Below, one piece after another: positions 25,501 to 36,894 of a stretch of 61,244 bases of DNA. Location: positions 735,189 to 796,432 of the forward strand of contig FN649740.1 of NCBI GenBank assembly GCA_000310025.1. The letters run 5' to 3'. Source of the DNA: Ectocarpus siliculosus. Taxonomy: Eukaryota; Sar; Phaeophyceae; Ectocarpales; Ectocarpaceae. The stretch's first letter is position 1; every line of letters begins with the position of its first letter. Both the position numbers and the translations under genes were made by a program. The notes under the pieces were generated by a model. The model was not told the origin of the DNA. It saw only the letters and a list, made by a program, of their open reading frames with translations, and ran no database searches.

Positions 25501-27808
25501 GGGGATCGGGGACTTGAGCGATTCGTGAAGGATGGTAGCAGTGCCAACGTAGCAGTCATCGTGCGTACAAGGGTTCGGAGCTCTAAAAGTTAACGTTACC
25601 GTAAGCAGCCCGCTTCACGCGACTGATCCTGCGAGCTCGAACACCATCAACGCTACCTGAGGTGCTGAGAAGACCACAGCAACCGCCATGATGCCTTATC
25701 CCCCACGCAAGAAGCCCGCCCCCGCGGGTGTCTCCTAAACCGCTGCGCCTGTAGGGTGGCCGACACAAGCCTAGGTTCCACACCAACAAACTTATAGGTT
25801 GGCCACGCGTGGGCTCCCGGAATTCGTTTGGCTCGCCCTCGGCGGCACAGCTCGCACATGCACGTAGCCACGTGGTAGCTTGTAGTGTCGACAGGCGAGA
25901 GCGACGAAGGCGCACGGCTACCGCCTCCATTGACATCACCACCACTGTTCCCTTGGCCGCCGCGGTGACCATGGTTGTCATTGCGTTGTTGCTGTCCAGC
26001 GTGGACTTCAACCCCAAAACGTTGGTGTCGAACAGGCTTGCCACCGGAGCGTGGAGCGAGGCTACTGGATGTTGACTCATCGACTGCGCTGGGGTACTCG
26101 CTTGCTTCTTCGAAGACCGAGGAACCCTCTTTCTCTTGTTCCCCCACGACCGGCGGGCCGGGCGGAATGCATGAGCCGAACACTCCCGGCGTCCCGCTCG
26201 ATCTCCGTGGCTCGTCGTCGGCAAACTCCAGATCACGCAGCAGCTTTTGCGGGGAATGGCTCTCCACAATGCGATTCCGCCCGCCAGCACCACCAACGTG
26301 CCTCGATTTCCGTCGGCCCCGCAAGGCTTTCGGCAGCTGGTCTTGCTCTATTGAACGGAGCTGAGTCGCCTTGCCCACTCCAAGTGTTGGTTTCCCCGTT
26401 CTCTCTGTCGTAGTCTGCCGTCGGTTGGCCGAGCGGTTGAGCTCTTGCCGAGTCGCCGGGCGAAACTGGTAGAGTGTAGGCAAGAACAATGTCAGCGAGG
26501 GGGCCGGGAGGATGAACGACAGCTGGAGAATATCATTAACGGCTGCTTGCGAGTCAAGGTATTTTCCACCGAAAGAGTTTTAGATCGGTGAACTAGGATA
26601 CAACAGAGGGAGAGAACGACCAACAACGTCGAGTGTGGGACGCAGAGACTGACCGCATATACGATCGTTCCATGACAAATGTTAGGACACTTTTTCGGAA
26701 TTGAAGCCACCATCAGCATGGCGCACTGGTGCTTTGTAGCAGCACCTCTGTCATCGAGGATCTGCCGGAGACTACAGAGTTCCTGTTGTTCGTATCGTAT
26801 TTCAGTCGAGTTCTGTGTTCGCTGCACACCGACACCCCCTCCCATCTTTTGCAGCCATGCCTCGAACACCGTGAAAGTGTATGGACGAAAATCGCGTCAG
26901 CGCAGCGATTCTATCAAGAGCATGCTCGGTGCACGGGCTTTCGAAGGGTGCCCATTAAGCAGTGTATACGTGGTGCCTGTTGTACCCCGTTTGGGCAATG
27001 TATGCTTAACGCTCATTCTCTGGCCAAAGCATGGTATGGTTTGGTTTGAAGAAGAAACCAGCGAGGGGAAATGCGTGTGGAGCACGCTGTGTATCTTAAA
27101 GAGGGTTTGCACCAGCCTCACCTGAAGTAAGCTCGCCCTCCTCTTGCCGCCCGTCGCTGCCACGAACGCAACCCTTGCCGTCGTCTGAGACTGCACGTTG
27201 TAACCTCCGCGTCTTTGCGGAGCATGTTTGGCAAGTGATACACTTCCTCTTGTTCTCTCCGGCTCACTGTGCCGATTGTGGTGATCCAAACTCGGACTGG
27301 CGGAACTTGCACGGGCAAAATTGTGTGAACCAGGCTCGACGGGACAGAACGGTCGATCCCCCCCCAATGGAATCGTTATCGGAGAGGCAGAGGGGCATCT
27401 TTCGCCACTGCTGTGACCCCTCTGCCGATTCTGGTTCTTGCACCTGGTGTTCCGGGCTTTTCCAGTAGCTTGCCCTCCAGGGCCTTGTCTGCTCTTTATC
27501 CTAGTACTCGAGTCTTTGTGAGTCCCAAACGAGGTGGGTGTTTGAGGGTCTAGTTCCTCGGCGACGTACCGATGTTGATGATTCTTCTGGTGCTTGCGTC
27601 GCTTTCTACTAGCAGGAGCTGGTGGAGGGGCGCCAGGGTGACCAGCCGTTCTTTCCCTGACGCGAAAAGGGGTGCATACGTGAAGATACAACGTCTCAGA
27701 AATCCAGTATCCGTCAGGCGTCATGGAATCTTGTGAACAAGCGTTCTTTTCTGTTTCGCTGGTGATCCTATCTGTCGCTCCTACCATAGTTGGAGCGTCG
27801 ACGTGCAT
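19586..27808 (-). CDS. TTLL5: tubulin tyrosine ligase-like protein (TTLL5-type polyglutamylase)
   Basis: Twelve minus exons join in phase: 27808-27122, 26465-25657, 25330-25164, 24851-24729, 24545-24425, 23953-23810, 23350-22822, 22614-22564, 22261-22148, 21606-20977, 20179-20100, 19976-19586. Total 3846 nt, 1281 residues. The TTL fold appears in order: [140 protein letters not shown]; late [10 protein letters not shown]. Such enzymes use ATP to add glutamates to tubulin or other acidic tails, often in cilia. A low-complexity insert of about 150 residues interrupts the domain in exon 7 before [16 protein letters not shown] has Cys where most family members have Arg. The first exon could begin at an acceptor near 27660 instead of the ATG at 27808. 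The last exon has an alternative donor near 19690. Confidence 0.87.
22119..22133 (+). repeat. poly-C homopolymer in TTLL intron
   Basis: Run of C just outside the donor of the exon ending at 22148 (minus strand). It is a likely polymorphic or error-prone site but not coding. Confidence 0.7.
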
Positions 27809-30800
27809 GCGATGTAGGACATTCTAAACGTAGCAGCACTCTCCTGTGCTCCTATTGTTGCGGGTTGAGTCCCTTGGCCTCTCTCCGTCACTGTTGCTTG
27901 TTCAGTCTCTTACGTACGTTTTCTCCGTGTCACAACATCACATCAGTACATGTCGACCTTGTAACAATGCCAAACAAGAAATTATATTGCTGCACTATGT
28001 ACTTGCTGTACGATGCCGATGTCTTGCGGATCACATTTATTTGCTGCCTTGCGCTACGACACGCACGCACATTTCTATAGAGATTTTTCAGACAGGAACA
28101 CGCAGCATAGACTATTGGAGTTGCGGGTGGACCCGACTACGTGTTGGAATACATACAAAGGTACAATACCTTGTATGTATGTGTATTCATATCTTGTGAG
28201 AAGTTATTTACAACCGAACCGCACGTAGCAGCATTTGTCAACATATTACAACACTCAAAAATCACCCGTTTACATAGCTGCACCTGTTCAGTAGTACAGG
28301 GCGAAGCAAACCGGCGTGAATGGTAGGCCTGGCTCCTTTTAAATGCGGGAGAGTTGTGGCTGCTGAAGGTGAGGACATCTCTGTAGCGAGAGATACGTTG
28401 TTGTCTCTCCGCATCTTATATCCAGGAGAGACGGAGTTATGTAGGCCGCCAGGGCTGGTACCTTGCTACTTGCTACCGCCGTGCAGCTTGTTGGCTATTA
28501 GAGGGGGCTGCGGGGATTCGGTGGTACGTTTTCTGGGCTTTTCTTTGGTGCTGTCGCATTTTCTTGATGATATTGTTCGGCGAAGAAACGAAGAAACCGT
28601 CTTGAGGGAAGTTGGGCCGCACATTTTCGTGTTCGTCCCATATTTATCAGTTAGTTGTAGTCAGGATTCCTCCTGGCTCTGATCATGAAGCGCCCGAGAA
28701 GTCAATCCCGTGGATTTGTGCCTATGACCAAAACGTTGGTACCATATCTCGTGTTCGCCCTGGTGTGTACTCTGGGGGATACAGGTAGTGCGGAAGTTTT
28801 CGACCAGGTGCGAGTCGTGGTGAGCCAACTAAAATAACGGCTGATATCCAACCTTGTGGTACAGCAGTAGTACCCTGCTGTGCTGCTGTGTGGCTGTTTT
28901 GTTCTGTGTACAATGTGCTCATCGCACCCATAATGTTATAGCCATTTCGCAGGTTCTGCACCTACAATGGGCCTTGCCTATCTCAGTTCAAGACCTCCGA
29001 CCCGCGAGTCTCTGGGTGCATGTTGCTGTTTTAGGATTTTACGAAAATACGGCGCTGTGATTGGAGGAGTGTTTTTGATGCTCACAGTCCCGCGAAAAGT
29101 CCGACCAAGGAACCAAGAACCAACGTTGACCCGTCTCCCGTCTCCCATCTCACAGCTCCAAAGCCCTGTGCTAATCATGTGTCCCCTCGAAAGCAAAGTG
29201 GGACCGATGGTCTACATGTAGCCCTAGGATTAAACTGTCCGTGTCAGACCGGTTCGGGGTGAAGTTGCTTGATACTGCTGTACTGCTGGATGATCGAAAA
29301 ATGCGGTGTATGATGAACGCTGTGTTGTTGTGCTCACAGACTGCTGCTGCAGGTAGTAAGTAGAAATGCTGCAAGTCCCGACACGAAGAACTATGCATAG
29401 AACGTTGTCTAGACACTTCTGCTGTTGAGTAATGCACATCAAAAAATTTCGTAGGAAAGCAAACCACAGGAGGAGTTGGTTTCACGCTCTTCATGATACA
29501 ACAACAGCAATGAGAACTTTTCACTACTTACGTTATTTGTGCCGCGGTAAGTTGCCAGAGGTCAGGATGTAGATGAACACTTCGGGTGTAGACTAGTTCA
29601 CTCTTGACCTGAGCTGTTTGCACGCGTACCGCGGCGCAGAGATTCATTGCCATGAGGTAGGCGTGCCCTTCACTCTCCAGGCTGCTGCCGCAGCTCAGCT
29701 GTCGCATGCAACGGTACGCTGTACCTACACTGTACCTGTCGCGTAGGCTCCTGGGCGGCAGGACAAATTGGAGGCAGGCATATTTAGTACTCCTGCTGTA
29801 GACTAATTCTCGCCTACGGGCTGCCGTCGAAGAAAGAAAAATTCGATCCATGTGGCAACTCCCCTCACGATGATCTTGATTGCTTCCTTAGCTGGGTTGA
29901 TACAAATCTGTGGCGTGGGGGTCACCTGAGACTACAATAGGGATGCGTCGTTGCTGTAAGGCCTATTGGTTGGTGTGCTTTGTTTGGCTGATGGTGACAA
30001 CATAGGCTGATGACGTAGTTCTTCAGTAGTCTTTGTGTTGAAGGAATGGAATCCAGCAGTAGCACTACAGCGAGCACGTCAAGGAGGGCCAAACTGGTGA
30101 CGCGTGTGGAGGCGTACTGCAGAGGTTAAAACCTGCGACATATCGCTTGGGTCAAAAAGATTCCGGGACGAAAACGTGCGTGAATGTTTGTTGGTGGACA
30201 GAAGCAGGGCCAACTCCTCTAGTGAGACATTCGTCGGTTACCCACGAAACGGATGAACTCTGAAGGACCGTCCTTCAAGGCAGTCCCGAACCGTGTTTAG
30301 TCCGACAAGATCCGTGACTCACATGTAGGCCGACCCACGGTTCTGGAGCTGTTTGCGCCAAACTTGGTTGGTTGTGGGTTCTCCCTGAAAAATGTCTTGA
30401 CATTTCTCCTTGGTAGCGTGCGCATTCTGCGAACTGCATGATGAGGGTTAGTTCCCTGTTCCAACACGGGTGGCTCCAGATCTCCGCTTCTCTAGGCTGT
30501 TCTTTGGACTGACATAAGTTGAAGGTATCACTGATAGCTGTATCACCGATACTGAACTCGGTGAGGTTCGGGCTACGAAATCGCTCTGATGTCTTTGACA
30601 TCTTGTGTATATCAGAGAGTACCTGCAGCACTAGGGTCCCAATAGTAGACAGATCAAGAAAACGTTCCCCCCTTACACAGTCATTCTATCTCGCGTTGCC
30701 TGTCGGCGACGAAAAACGATTTCCTCAGGTTGTGTTGCGGAAGGAACCGGCTCGACGGGTCCTTCCAAAACATCACCATCGGGCCTCGCCGGGTTGTCCA

Positions 30801-33800
30801 AATGGAGTCACAGGGGGCGCCGAGCACAGAGGAGAGCATCTGGATGATGTCCGATGTGGAGATACAAGCGCAGGCCCTCACCAACACCCCATGCTGGCGA
30901 CGATGTTTTCGGTGTCTTTCTTGGTTGGGATCATCATATTTATTCTTGTTTGCATGTCATGAAGATGCCCTCGCCGCTTGTTGCTCGAAAGTCGTGCATG
31001 ATACATCATGTATCTGGTATGATGATTGTTACATTAGAACGCGGCATCGCTCGGCAAATAGGATTTGATTGCTATTCGAATAACTTATTCAAACAAAAAC
31101 AGGTTTCTTCGCGCGCACGAACTCCCCGCCCGTGCCGCTTACGATGTTCGGAGAAGCCAACGGTCGGGCGACTTTGACCCAGCAACACCCCCTTCCCATA
31201 TTACCGAGGGGGAAAAAGAAAAACGAATGATGGACTACTGTATCGTTCTTCATACCGCAGCTGCACTGCACCCGGGCCTAACATCCATTGTCTTTCATCA
31301 CATAAAACGATTTGCCGAAAAATACAGGAAAACAACGGCCGGCCGTGCATGCACGCCGCACACACCCTGTCGTCCAACTCCTGCGTCCCTCCTGTCGGTA
31401 GAACCCTTGCCCTTTGATTAGAAAGCGTTCCTGTTCTTTTCCCGCTACAAGACTGACGTATTTACATTGGCCAGCTGGTTAGAGCAGGCGATGGTAATTA
31501 ACAACACACACACGCACAGGATGCCCTCACTTTGCGAGGGCTCCTCGGTACTCGGGCGTTAGTGTTGTTTTCTTTCGTGCGGTGGTTTGTCTCCCGCGCG
31601 ATCCCGCCCGTCTCGAGGAAGTCTGCACGTTCACAATCGATCCCGAAAGTGCGCTTCCTCCTGCAAGATGACATATATCCCACCTTCTTCCCAGCCTGCC
31701 CATGGTGTCCCAGACGTCCCCCCGCTCACGTCTTGCAGCACTCCGCGAGAAGAGGTTGTTGGACCTCTCCGGCTGGTCCTTACCGACGTACTTTCGGGCC
31801 GTCGCCGTGGACGTAGACGACGCGAGACGTTCTGTTTGAGGAATTGACTCCCGCCAGGGTTGTGGTACTACATGTAGGGTGCCTCGTGACCGATCGCATC
31901 CGGCAGAAAAAGAGTAAGGAGCGGGGGGCTTTCTTCTTCCTCTTGTAGCTGTCGTCTGGTGCAGCTGCCCACAGGGACACGCTCCCCTTGACAGTTCGTG
32001 CTGCAGTGGATGCAATTTCAGGGCACGGAAGTACACGGTTTGTTTGGTACACTTTCTACGTGTGGGTTTCGTTGCGTCACCACTGCTTGTTGACTTTACC
32101 CGGCTTCGGGCCCCGTGCTAGACGCAAACTCGTTTCTGCTGAGAACTTTGCTTTCCTTCTCCGTGCAAATATACTGGACAACAGTCGTCGGCAGAGACAG
32201 TCCCTGCTGGGCCTAGCGCCCTACACAAGAGTTGGAGGAAGACTTCCCCCTCGTTGTTCCCACGAGACCAAAAAGGCTCCAGTTCGCATCAACCGGCTCC
32301 CACGAAGGAGCGTGAAACTGTTGTCATTCACCGACCGGTGGCATGCTGAGCACGGCTTCTCGTCGGCCGAGGGCACTTTGTACATTTCCCAGGGGATTGA
32401 TTGCACTCACGGCCAGGTAGCCATCCGCATTCTATATGTACTTCGGCACGCCTTTCTTCGCTTCTGGCCCGCTGATTCGCCTATGGGTGTAGCACCGCCG
32501 AAGCAGAAGTCTCTTTCCCACCTTCCGCTGGTTGGGCGGAGAACCAGCTTGTCCAAGGTTCCCGACGTCACTCCCACGGCTATACTCAACCGGGCGCTTC
32601 CCCCCAGCTCGCGAATTTTGCCGTTGTCCAATCTCGCAATTTCTCCTCGCTCTGGGGCTTGCGGTACTCCTGGTAACGATTATGTTCTCAAAATCGGGTA
32701 GACCCCCCTCAACAACCTCAACCCAGGGCTTCTTCCTGCGATTCCTGCTCGACCTAGTATTTTCTCCCGTTCACCGAACACGTGCACCGGAATCACTTGT
32801 TGTGTTGCGCTTGGTCGGGGCGATGGGCGTGTGCACCTCGGTCGTTGCCTCTCTCTTTTCTCGTGCTTCCGCACTGTTGACGTGCCCCTGCGACGCCTCC
32901 TCCCGTGCTGCCCATCGCACACGTAAATGGGGTTTGCGAGATTGGCAGACGATCGAAGGGCATTTGTTTTTTTTTGTTTCCGGGTGGGTTCCGAGGCGAC
33001 ACCGCCGGTGGCACAACCGTTTGAGCTGGGAGGCTGCTGACCCCACAAGCCCCCCAGTCACTGCTGCTTATTCTAGGTCTCACCTCGCGGCTGTTCGATC
33101 TGTGACGGCCGTGATTATACACGTTACACAAACCTGACAGTGGTGCAACCAAGACGAATACAATAGCAATCGCTACACATACAAGCGCTCACCTATTCAT
33201 GGTATAGTAGGAGCTCTTGCTCGTCGCTTGACAAGCAGTTGAAATTTGGTCCTCTGTATGGACATGCTTATTCTCCTGAGAGCCCGACGGACTAAACCAT
33301 TTTCCACTAAGTTATTCTAGCAGTGATGCTACGTGAGTAAAATTTATTTTCTACTGTTGGTAACTGGAGTGACATTGACACAAACACTCAGGGTCATGTT
33401 TGCTTCACCAACTAAAAAACACCGTGAGTCCAAATTGAACATAATGTAGCAGTAAGGCTAAGCTACTCGTGGGCTAGGTTACGGAGGTACGCACGCTCTT
33501 ATGGATACATCGTATATCATCAGACCATGTTGCTTACCTAATGGTGAGTTTCATGTCGGGGCACAAGCGGGCTAGCACGGCAAGACTCCACGAGCAATCG
33601 CTATCCCAATCTCCACTCTGCTACGTCAAGCGGTCACAGCAGTTCTCGCACACAGGCGCAGTGGCAATGGCTCAGATCTTTTTGGTTCACTTGGTGACTT
33701 GGTGTCGATCAGAATCATCACCAGGTAGGGGCATCGGATGGAGAGATCCTAAGCGGATACTCGCGGATTGGAATCAAGAGGTGGTGGTACACCTGGATCC

Positions 33801-34597
33801 TTGATCATATATATCAATCCGGCCGTCCTCCGTGCTTCAAGTAACCACCTCTGCGCACATCATCATACTTAGTTGCCTTTGGGTTGAACCCTTCAGGCTC
33901 CTGTGGGCCTATCGGTCTGCCGCCGCTACTCCCCCCCAGCATCGACCGTGGTACACGTCGGCGCTAAAGAGGCGGCCGGTAGGAACCACACAATACGGGT
34001 CGAATCTCCTCCTCCCTAGGTTAGACCACGGAGGGATCTAAACCTACAGGAGAAACTCTACCATCTCGGGCCGATGTCGATCTTGAAGGGAGAGACTCGC
34101 TTCCAAAGTTAGACCCACGGAGAGGGAGTTAAAACCTAGCGAATGAAGGAGTCCCCCGATGTTCTGGAGTCGACGTGGAAGGTGACATTCTTGTATCTCT
34201 TGGCCCACCCACCTTGCACCCACCAATGAATCGGCGACCGATGATGATGACGCGCAGGGAAGGTCCTCTGGAGGCGAGGTAGATCCTGGTGTTCCCCGCC
34301 GCTGTCCACCTCCGCGCCACAATAACACAGCCATGAATGGTCCACGCACAACAAGATGTATGTATGTATGTATGTATGTATGTTGTATGTCATAATGTAT
34401 GTATGTATGTATGCATGTATGTAGTCCATTATTCCCCCTTCACGAAGGAAGGCCATAACTTGAACTGAGACGGGGGTGTCGAAGTCTTTTCTTCTCGGAC
34501 CTTCATTGTTTGCCTTGATGTGGGAATCACATCGTCATCACTAGACTCTAGGCTAGCATGGCTCCATCTCCTCTGTCGAACTCGATTTCGAAAGTTA
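27809..34597. other. gene-poor region, no confident gene
   Basis: About 6.8 kb with no exon chain I can support. The longest frames (plus 31988-32701, minus 31527-32036, minus 30275-30631) overlap on opposite strands, match nothing I recognise and lack clean splice partners. The minus frame at 30275-30631 and the plus frame at 30730-30960 look mildly protein-like and may be decayed transposon coding sequence. The 5' end of the TTLL gene should lie at the left edge. Confidence 0.5.
34358..34424 (+). repeat. (ATGT)n microsatellite
   Basis: Two blocks of the tetranucleotide GTAT/ATGT separated by a short interruption near TTGTATGTCATA. Confidence 0.9.
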
Positions 34598-34693
34598 TTA
34601 CTGTAGTCTACATACACATGATAAATGAGCCGTGACTGGACAACAAATTATTTGTTACGCGCATGCAAGTGCATCGATCGTAGACTACTGTAA
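34598..34693. mobile_element. short inverted-repeat (MITE-like) element
   Basis: The ends TTACTGTAGTCTAC (34598-34611) and GTAGACTACTGTAA (34680-34693) are inverted repeats matching at 13 of 14 positions, and they bound a 96 bp segment. The size and terminal inversion suit a tiny non-autonomous DNA transposon. I do not see a clear target-site duplication, so it could instead be a hairpin of another kind. Confidence 0.4.
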
Positions 34694-35109
34694 AAAGTGC
34701 ATGTATGTAACAATTATTTCATTTATCTTTTTCCTAGAATCGCAGCATTTTCTCCGGGCCGGGAAACGCTCTCTCGAGCGCTCTCAGGCCACCACGCTTA
34801 TTCACTTGGTTTCAGAGTGCAGTCCGGACCGTTCGAGCGCTGACAGGCCAGCATTTCGCATTTTGCAGTTTTCGCAATTTCGACGCTCGGAGCGCAGTTC
34901 CTTCGGTCCGATGTGCTCTATCGTCCTCTCCAATGTCATTCCGTTCGTCTCTGCCTTCTTTTTTCTCTACCGGTCTCGCTGTCTCGCCGTCCGTCGAGTC
35001 GTGAGAGAAGCTCTCTCTCTCTCTTCGGCGCTTTTTCTCTCTCTCCTCTCTCGGAATTAGAATTGAAACCAGAGTCCGAATGGGCGGTACAACTTTATTA
35101 TTATGGTAC

Positions 35110-35270
35110 CAGGTATATTTATTTTTTCTCCGTTTCTCTCTCTGTCTGTATCTGTGATTCTCTCTCCGTCTCTGTGTCTGTCTGTGTGTCTTTCTCTGCC
35201 TTCTCCCTCTCTCATTTGTTTCCTGTCTCTCTTTTTCTGTCTCTCTATCTCCCTCTGTCACACACACAAT
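35110..35270 (+). repeat. CT-rich low-complexity tract (CTCT/TCTG)
   Basis: Irregular TCTC/TCTG repeat lying upstream of the Cys-rich gene and perhaps within its promoter or 5' UTR. Confidence 0.75.
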
Positions 35271-35530
35271 AATACCTATAATTTTTACACGTGTGTCACA
35301 CATATTTTGCACGTGTGTGCGGCTCTTTTCTCATATGAATAATATATCTTTATCTTTTCTCATGTGAATATCTTTTTCCGGAATATTTTTCCGGAATCCA
35401 TCGGCGTTCGGTCAACGGGCGGTGAGGTTCGGTAGATCATCTTCGGGTTTTCGCTCCCGCTCACGCGCGCTCTCGCGCCGTCCGCGCAAGCTCCCACTCC
35501 ATCCCACACCATTCTCTCGCGCACTCGAGT

Positions 35531-36348
35531 ATGGCGTCGCGCAACATTTTTGCGTCTACTCCGCCCAGCACCAAGCGGAAGACAGCTGACTACACTCTCG
35601 GTGAGGTCATCGGCAAGTGCGCCCTCTGCCCGTCAGCCAACGTGACTCGCTGTTGTGCGACCTTCGGAGGCTGTGAAAATTTCGGGACGAAGGGCTGCAA
35701 ATTCAAGATCAGCATCCTGTCCGCGCCTTCGCCCTGCACAACTTGCCTGTCGGACATCAAGCCCGGCGTCCTCTGCTTGGGCGTACCCAATCCTAACGGC
35801 GTCAAGACTAAGTGCGGCAAGCAACGTGCGTGTGATCTATTCCCTTCTCGATTCGTGTTGCGATGTCATTCATGTCTCTGCTTATTTTAGTTCGCTTCGT
35901 ATTGTCTTCGTATTGTTTGTTTGACTGTGGGCGCGCTTCGTTGTTTTTCCGTAGGCGACTTTGTTTCGGTTTTACTTCGTTGTTTTTCCGTATGCCGCTT
36001 ATTAAACTACTGCCGCCGCTGCTGTACAGACGTCGAAACACATGTGGAATAGAGCGGTGCGGTGTGGTGTTTTGTCTTGCGTTCAACGTATGCTTTATTA
36101 CTTTGCGGTCGTCCTTTGTGGTTTTTCTTCCGGGCGGTCCTTCTTCATTTTGCCTCCTCCGCTCTTTCTTCCCTTCTTGTGTCGTTTTCGTTTCATGTTC
36201 AGCGTACGTCAACAAACACTACAAGTGGGAGGACTGCTTCGGGCTGAAGATCAAGCTCAGCAGGGGCGGCAAGCAGGCCTTCCGGTTCATCGAGAAGGTT
36301 GAGGCCGAGGACGCCAGGATTGGGGTGAGGTTTACTGATGCGTGCTGA
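35531..36348 (+). CDS. small Cys-rich protein of unknown function, two exons
   Basis: Exon 1 runs 35531-35825 from ATGGCGTCGCGCAAC. The donor CAAC|GTGCGT joins in phase to exon 2 at 36203 (acceptor GTTCAG|CG), and translation can end at 36348, giving about 146 residues. The N-terminal half is a Cys cluster: KCALCPSANVTRCCATFGGC, then CKFKISILSAPSPCTTC and VLCLGVPNPNG, which looks like a metal-binding or disulphide module. The C-terminal half is basic and aromatic (YVNKHYKWEDCFGLKIKL). I do not recognise a family. A GTGAGG immediately after the exon 2 core (36325) could be a donor leading to the helicase-like frame downstream, which continues in the same phase. If used, this would be the N-terminus of a larger transposon protein. 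Confidence 0.55.
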
Positions 36349-36369
36349 TTCTTCGTGCATTTTGTTTTT

Positions 36370-36794
36370 TTTTCTCGCCGCCGACCCGACTGAGTTCAAG
36401 GCGAGAGCCATCCTTTCGTCAACCAACGCCACCATAGACACCATTAACGCACACGTCCTTGACATCCTTCCAGGAGACCTTCTCACAGCATGCAGTTGTG
36501 ACACCGTCGATCCTGACGCGACTGACGATGGTGTGGGTTTCGTTGCCGCAGCTGACCTCCACGCTATTGACGTTTCTGGTGTACCGCCTCATGCCTTGGA
36601 TTTGAAACTGAATTGCATGGTGATGATCACACGAAACCTCCAAGCAGGGCTTGGTCAATGGTCAGAAGGCTATCGTTCGTGGATACTCAACACGAATTGT
36701 GTATGTAGAACTACTAGACGGTCTCTCAACGCTCGTTCTCATCCCACGTATTCGCTTCAAGACTAAAGTCGGCAGCAACGGTATTGCTTTCTCG
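36370..36794 (+). pseudogene. PIF1-like (Helitron-type) helicase C-terminal fragment, frameshifted
   Basis: The frame from about 36391 reads ARAILSSTNATIDTINAHVL, DILPGDLL, PPHALDLKLNCMVMITRNLQ, the conserved C-terminal blocks of PIF1-family helicases as carried by Helitrons. At about 36650 the frame must shift by one base to continue VNGQKAIVRGYSTRIVYVEL and LVLIPRIRFKTKVG. The sequence then enters a 100-N gap. No N-terminal Walker A/B part is visible upstream, so this is a truncated, frame-broken copy, unless the frameshift is an assembly error next to the gap. Confidence 0.75.
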
Positions 36795-36894
36795 NNNNNN
36801 NNNNNNNNNNNNNNNNNNNNNNNNNNNNNNNNNNNNNNNNNNNNNNNNNNNNNNNNNNNNNNNNNNNNNNNNNNNNNNNNNNNNNNNNNNNNNN
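36795..36894. other. assembly gap (100 N)
   Basis: Exactly 100 unknown bases, the conventional placeholder for a scaffold join of unknown size. It interrupts the helicase fragment. Confidence 0.99.

Noticed and set aside
26415-26470. GTTGGCCGAGCGGTTGAGCTC, like the start of tRNA-Leu/Ser
   Set aside because: Lies antisense within a coding exon of the TTLL gene and lacks the rest of the cloverleaf.
30275-30631. Protein-like minus-strand frame of 118 codons
   Set aside because: No family recognised and no adjoining exons. Possibly transposon debris, not strong enough to call.
31463-31500. tRNA-like string TTGGCCAGCTGGTTAGAGCAGG
   Set aside because: Resembles a tRNA D-arm only. The following bases run into a CA repeat and no anticodon arm or T-arm with GGTTCGA is present.
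31988-32701. 237-codon plus-strand open frame
   Set aside because: No recognisable domain, overlaps several equally long minus frames, and no splice partners or coding landmarks. Likely chance or decayed repeat.
33850-34350. Possible copia/gypsy fragment in the region of minus frames
   Set aside because: No reverse transcriptase, integrase or protease motif could be read in any frame.
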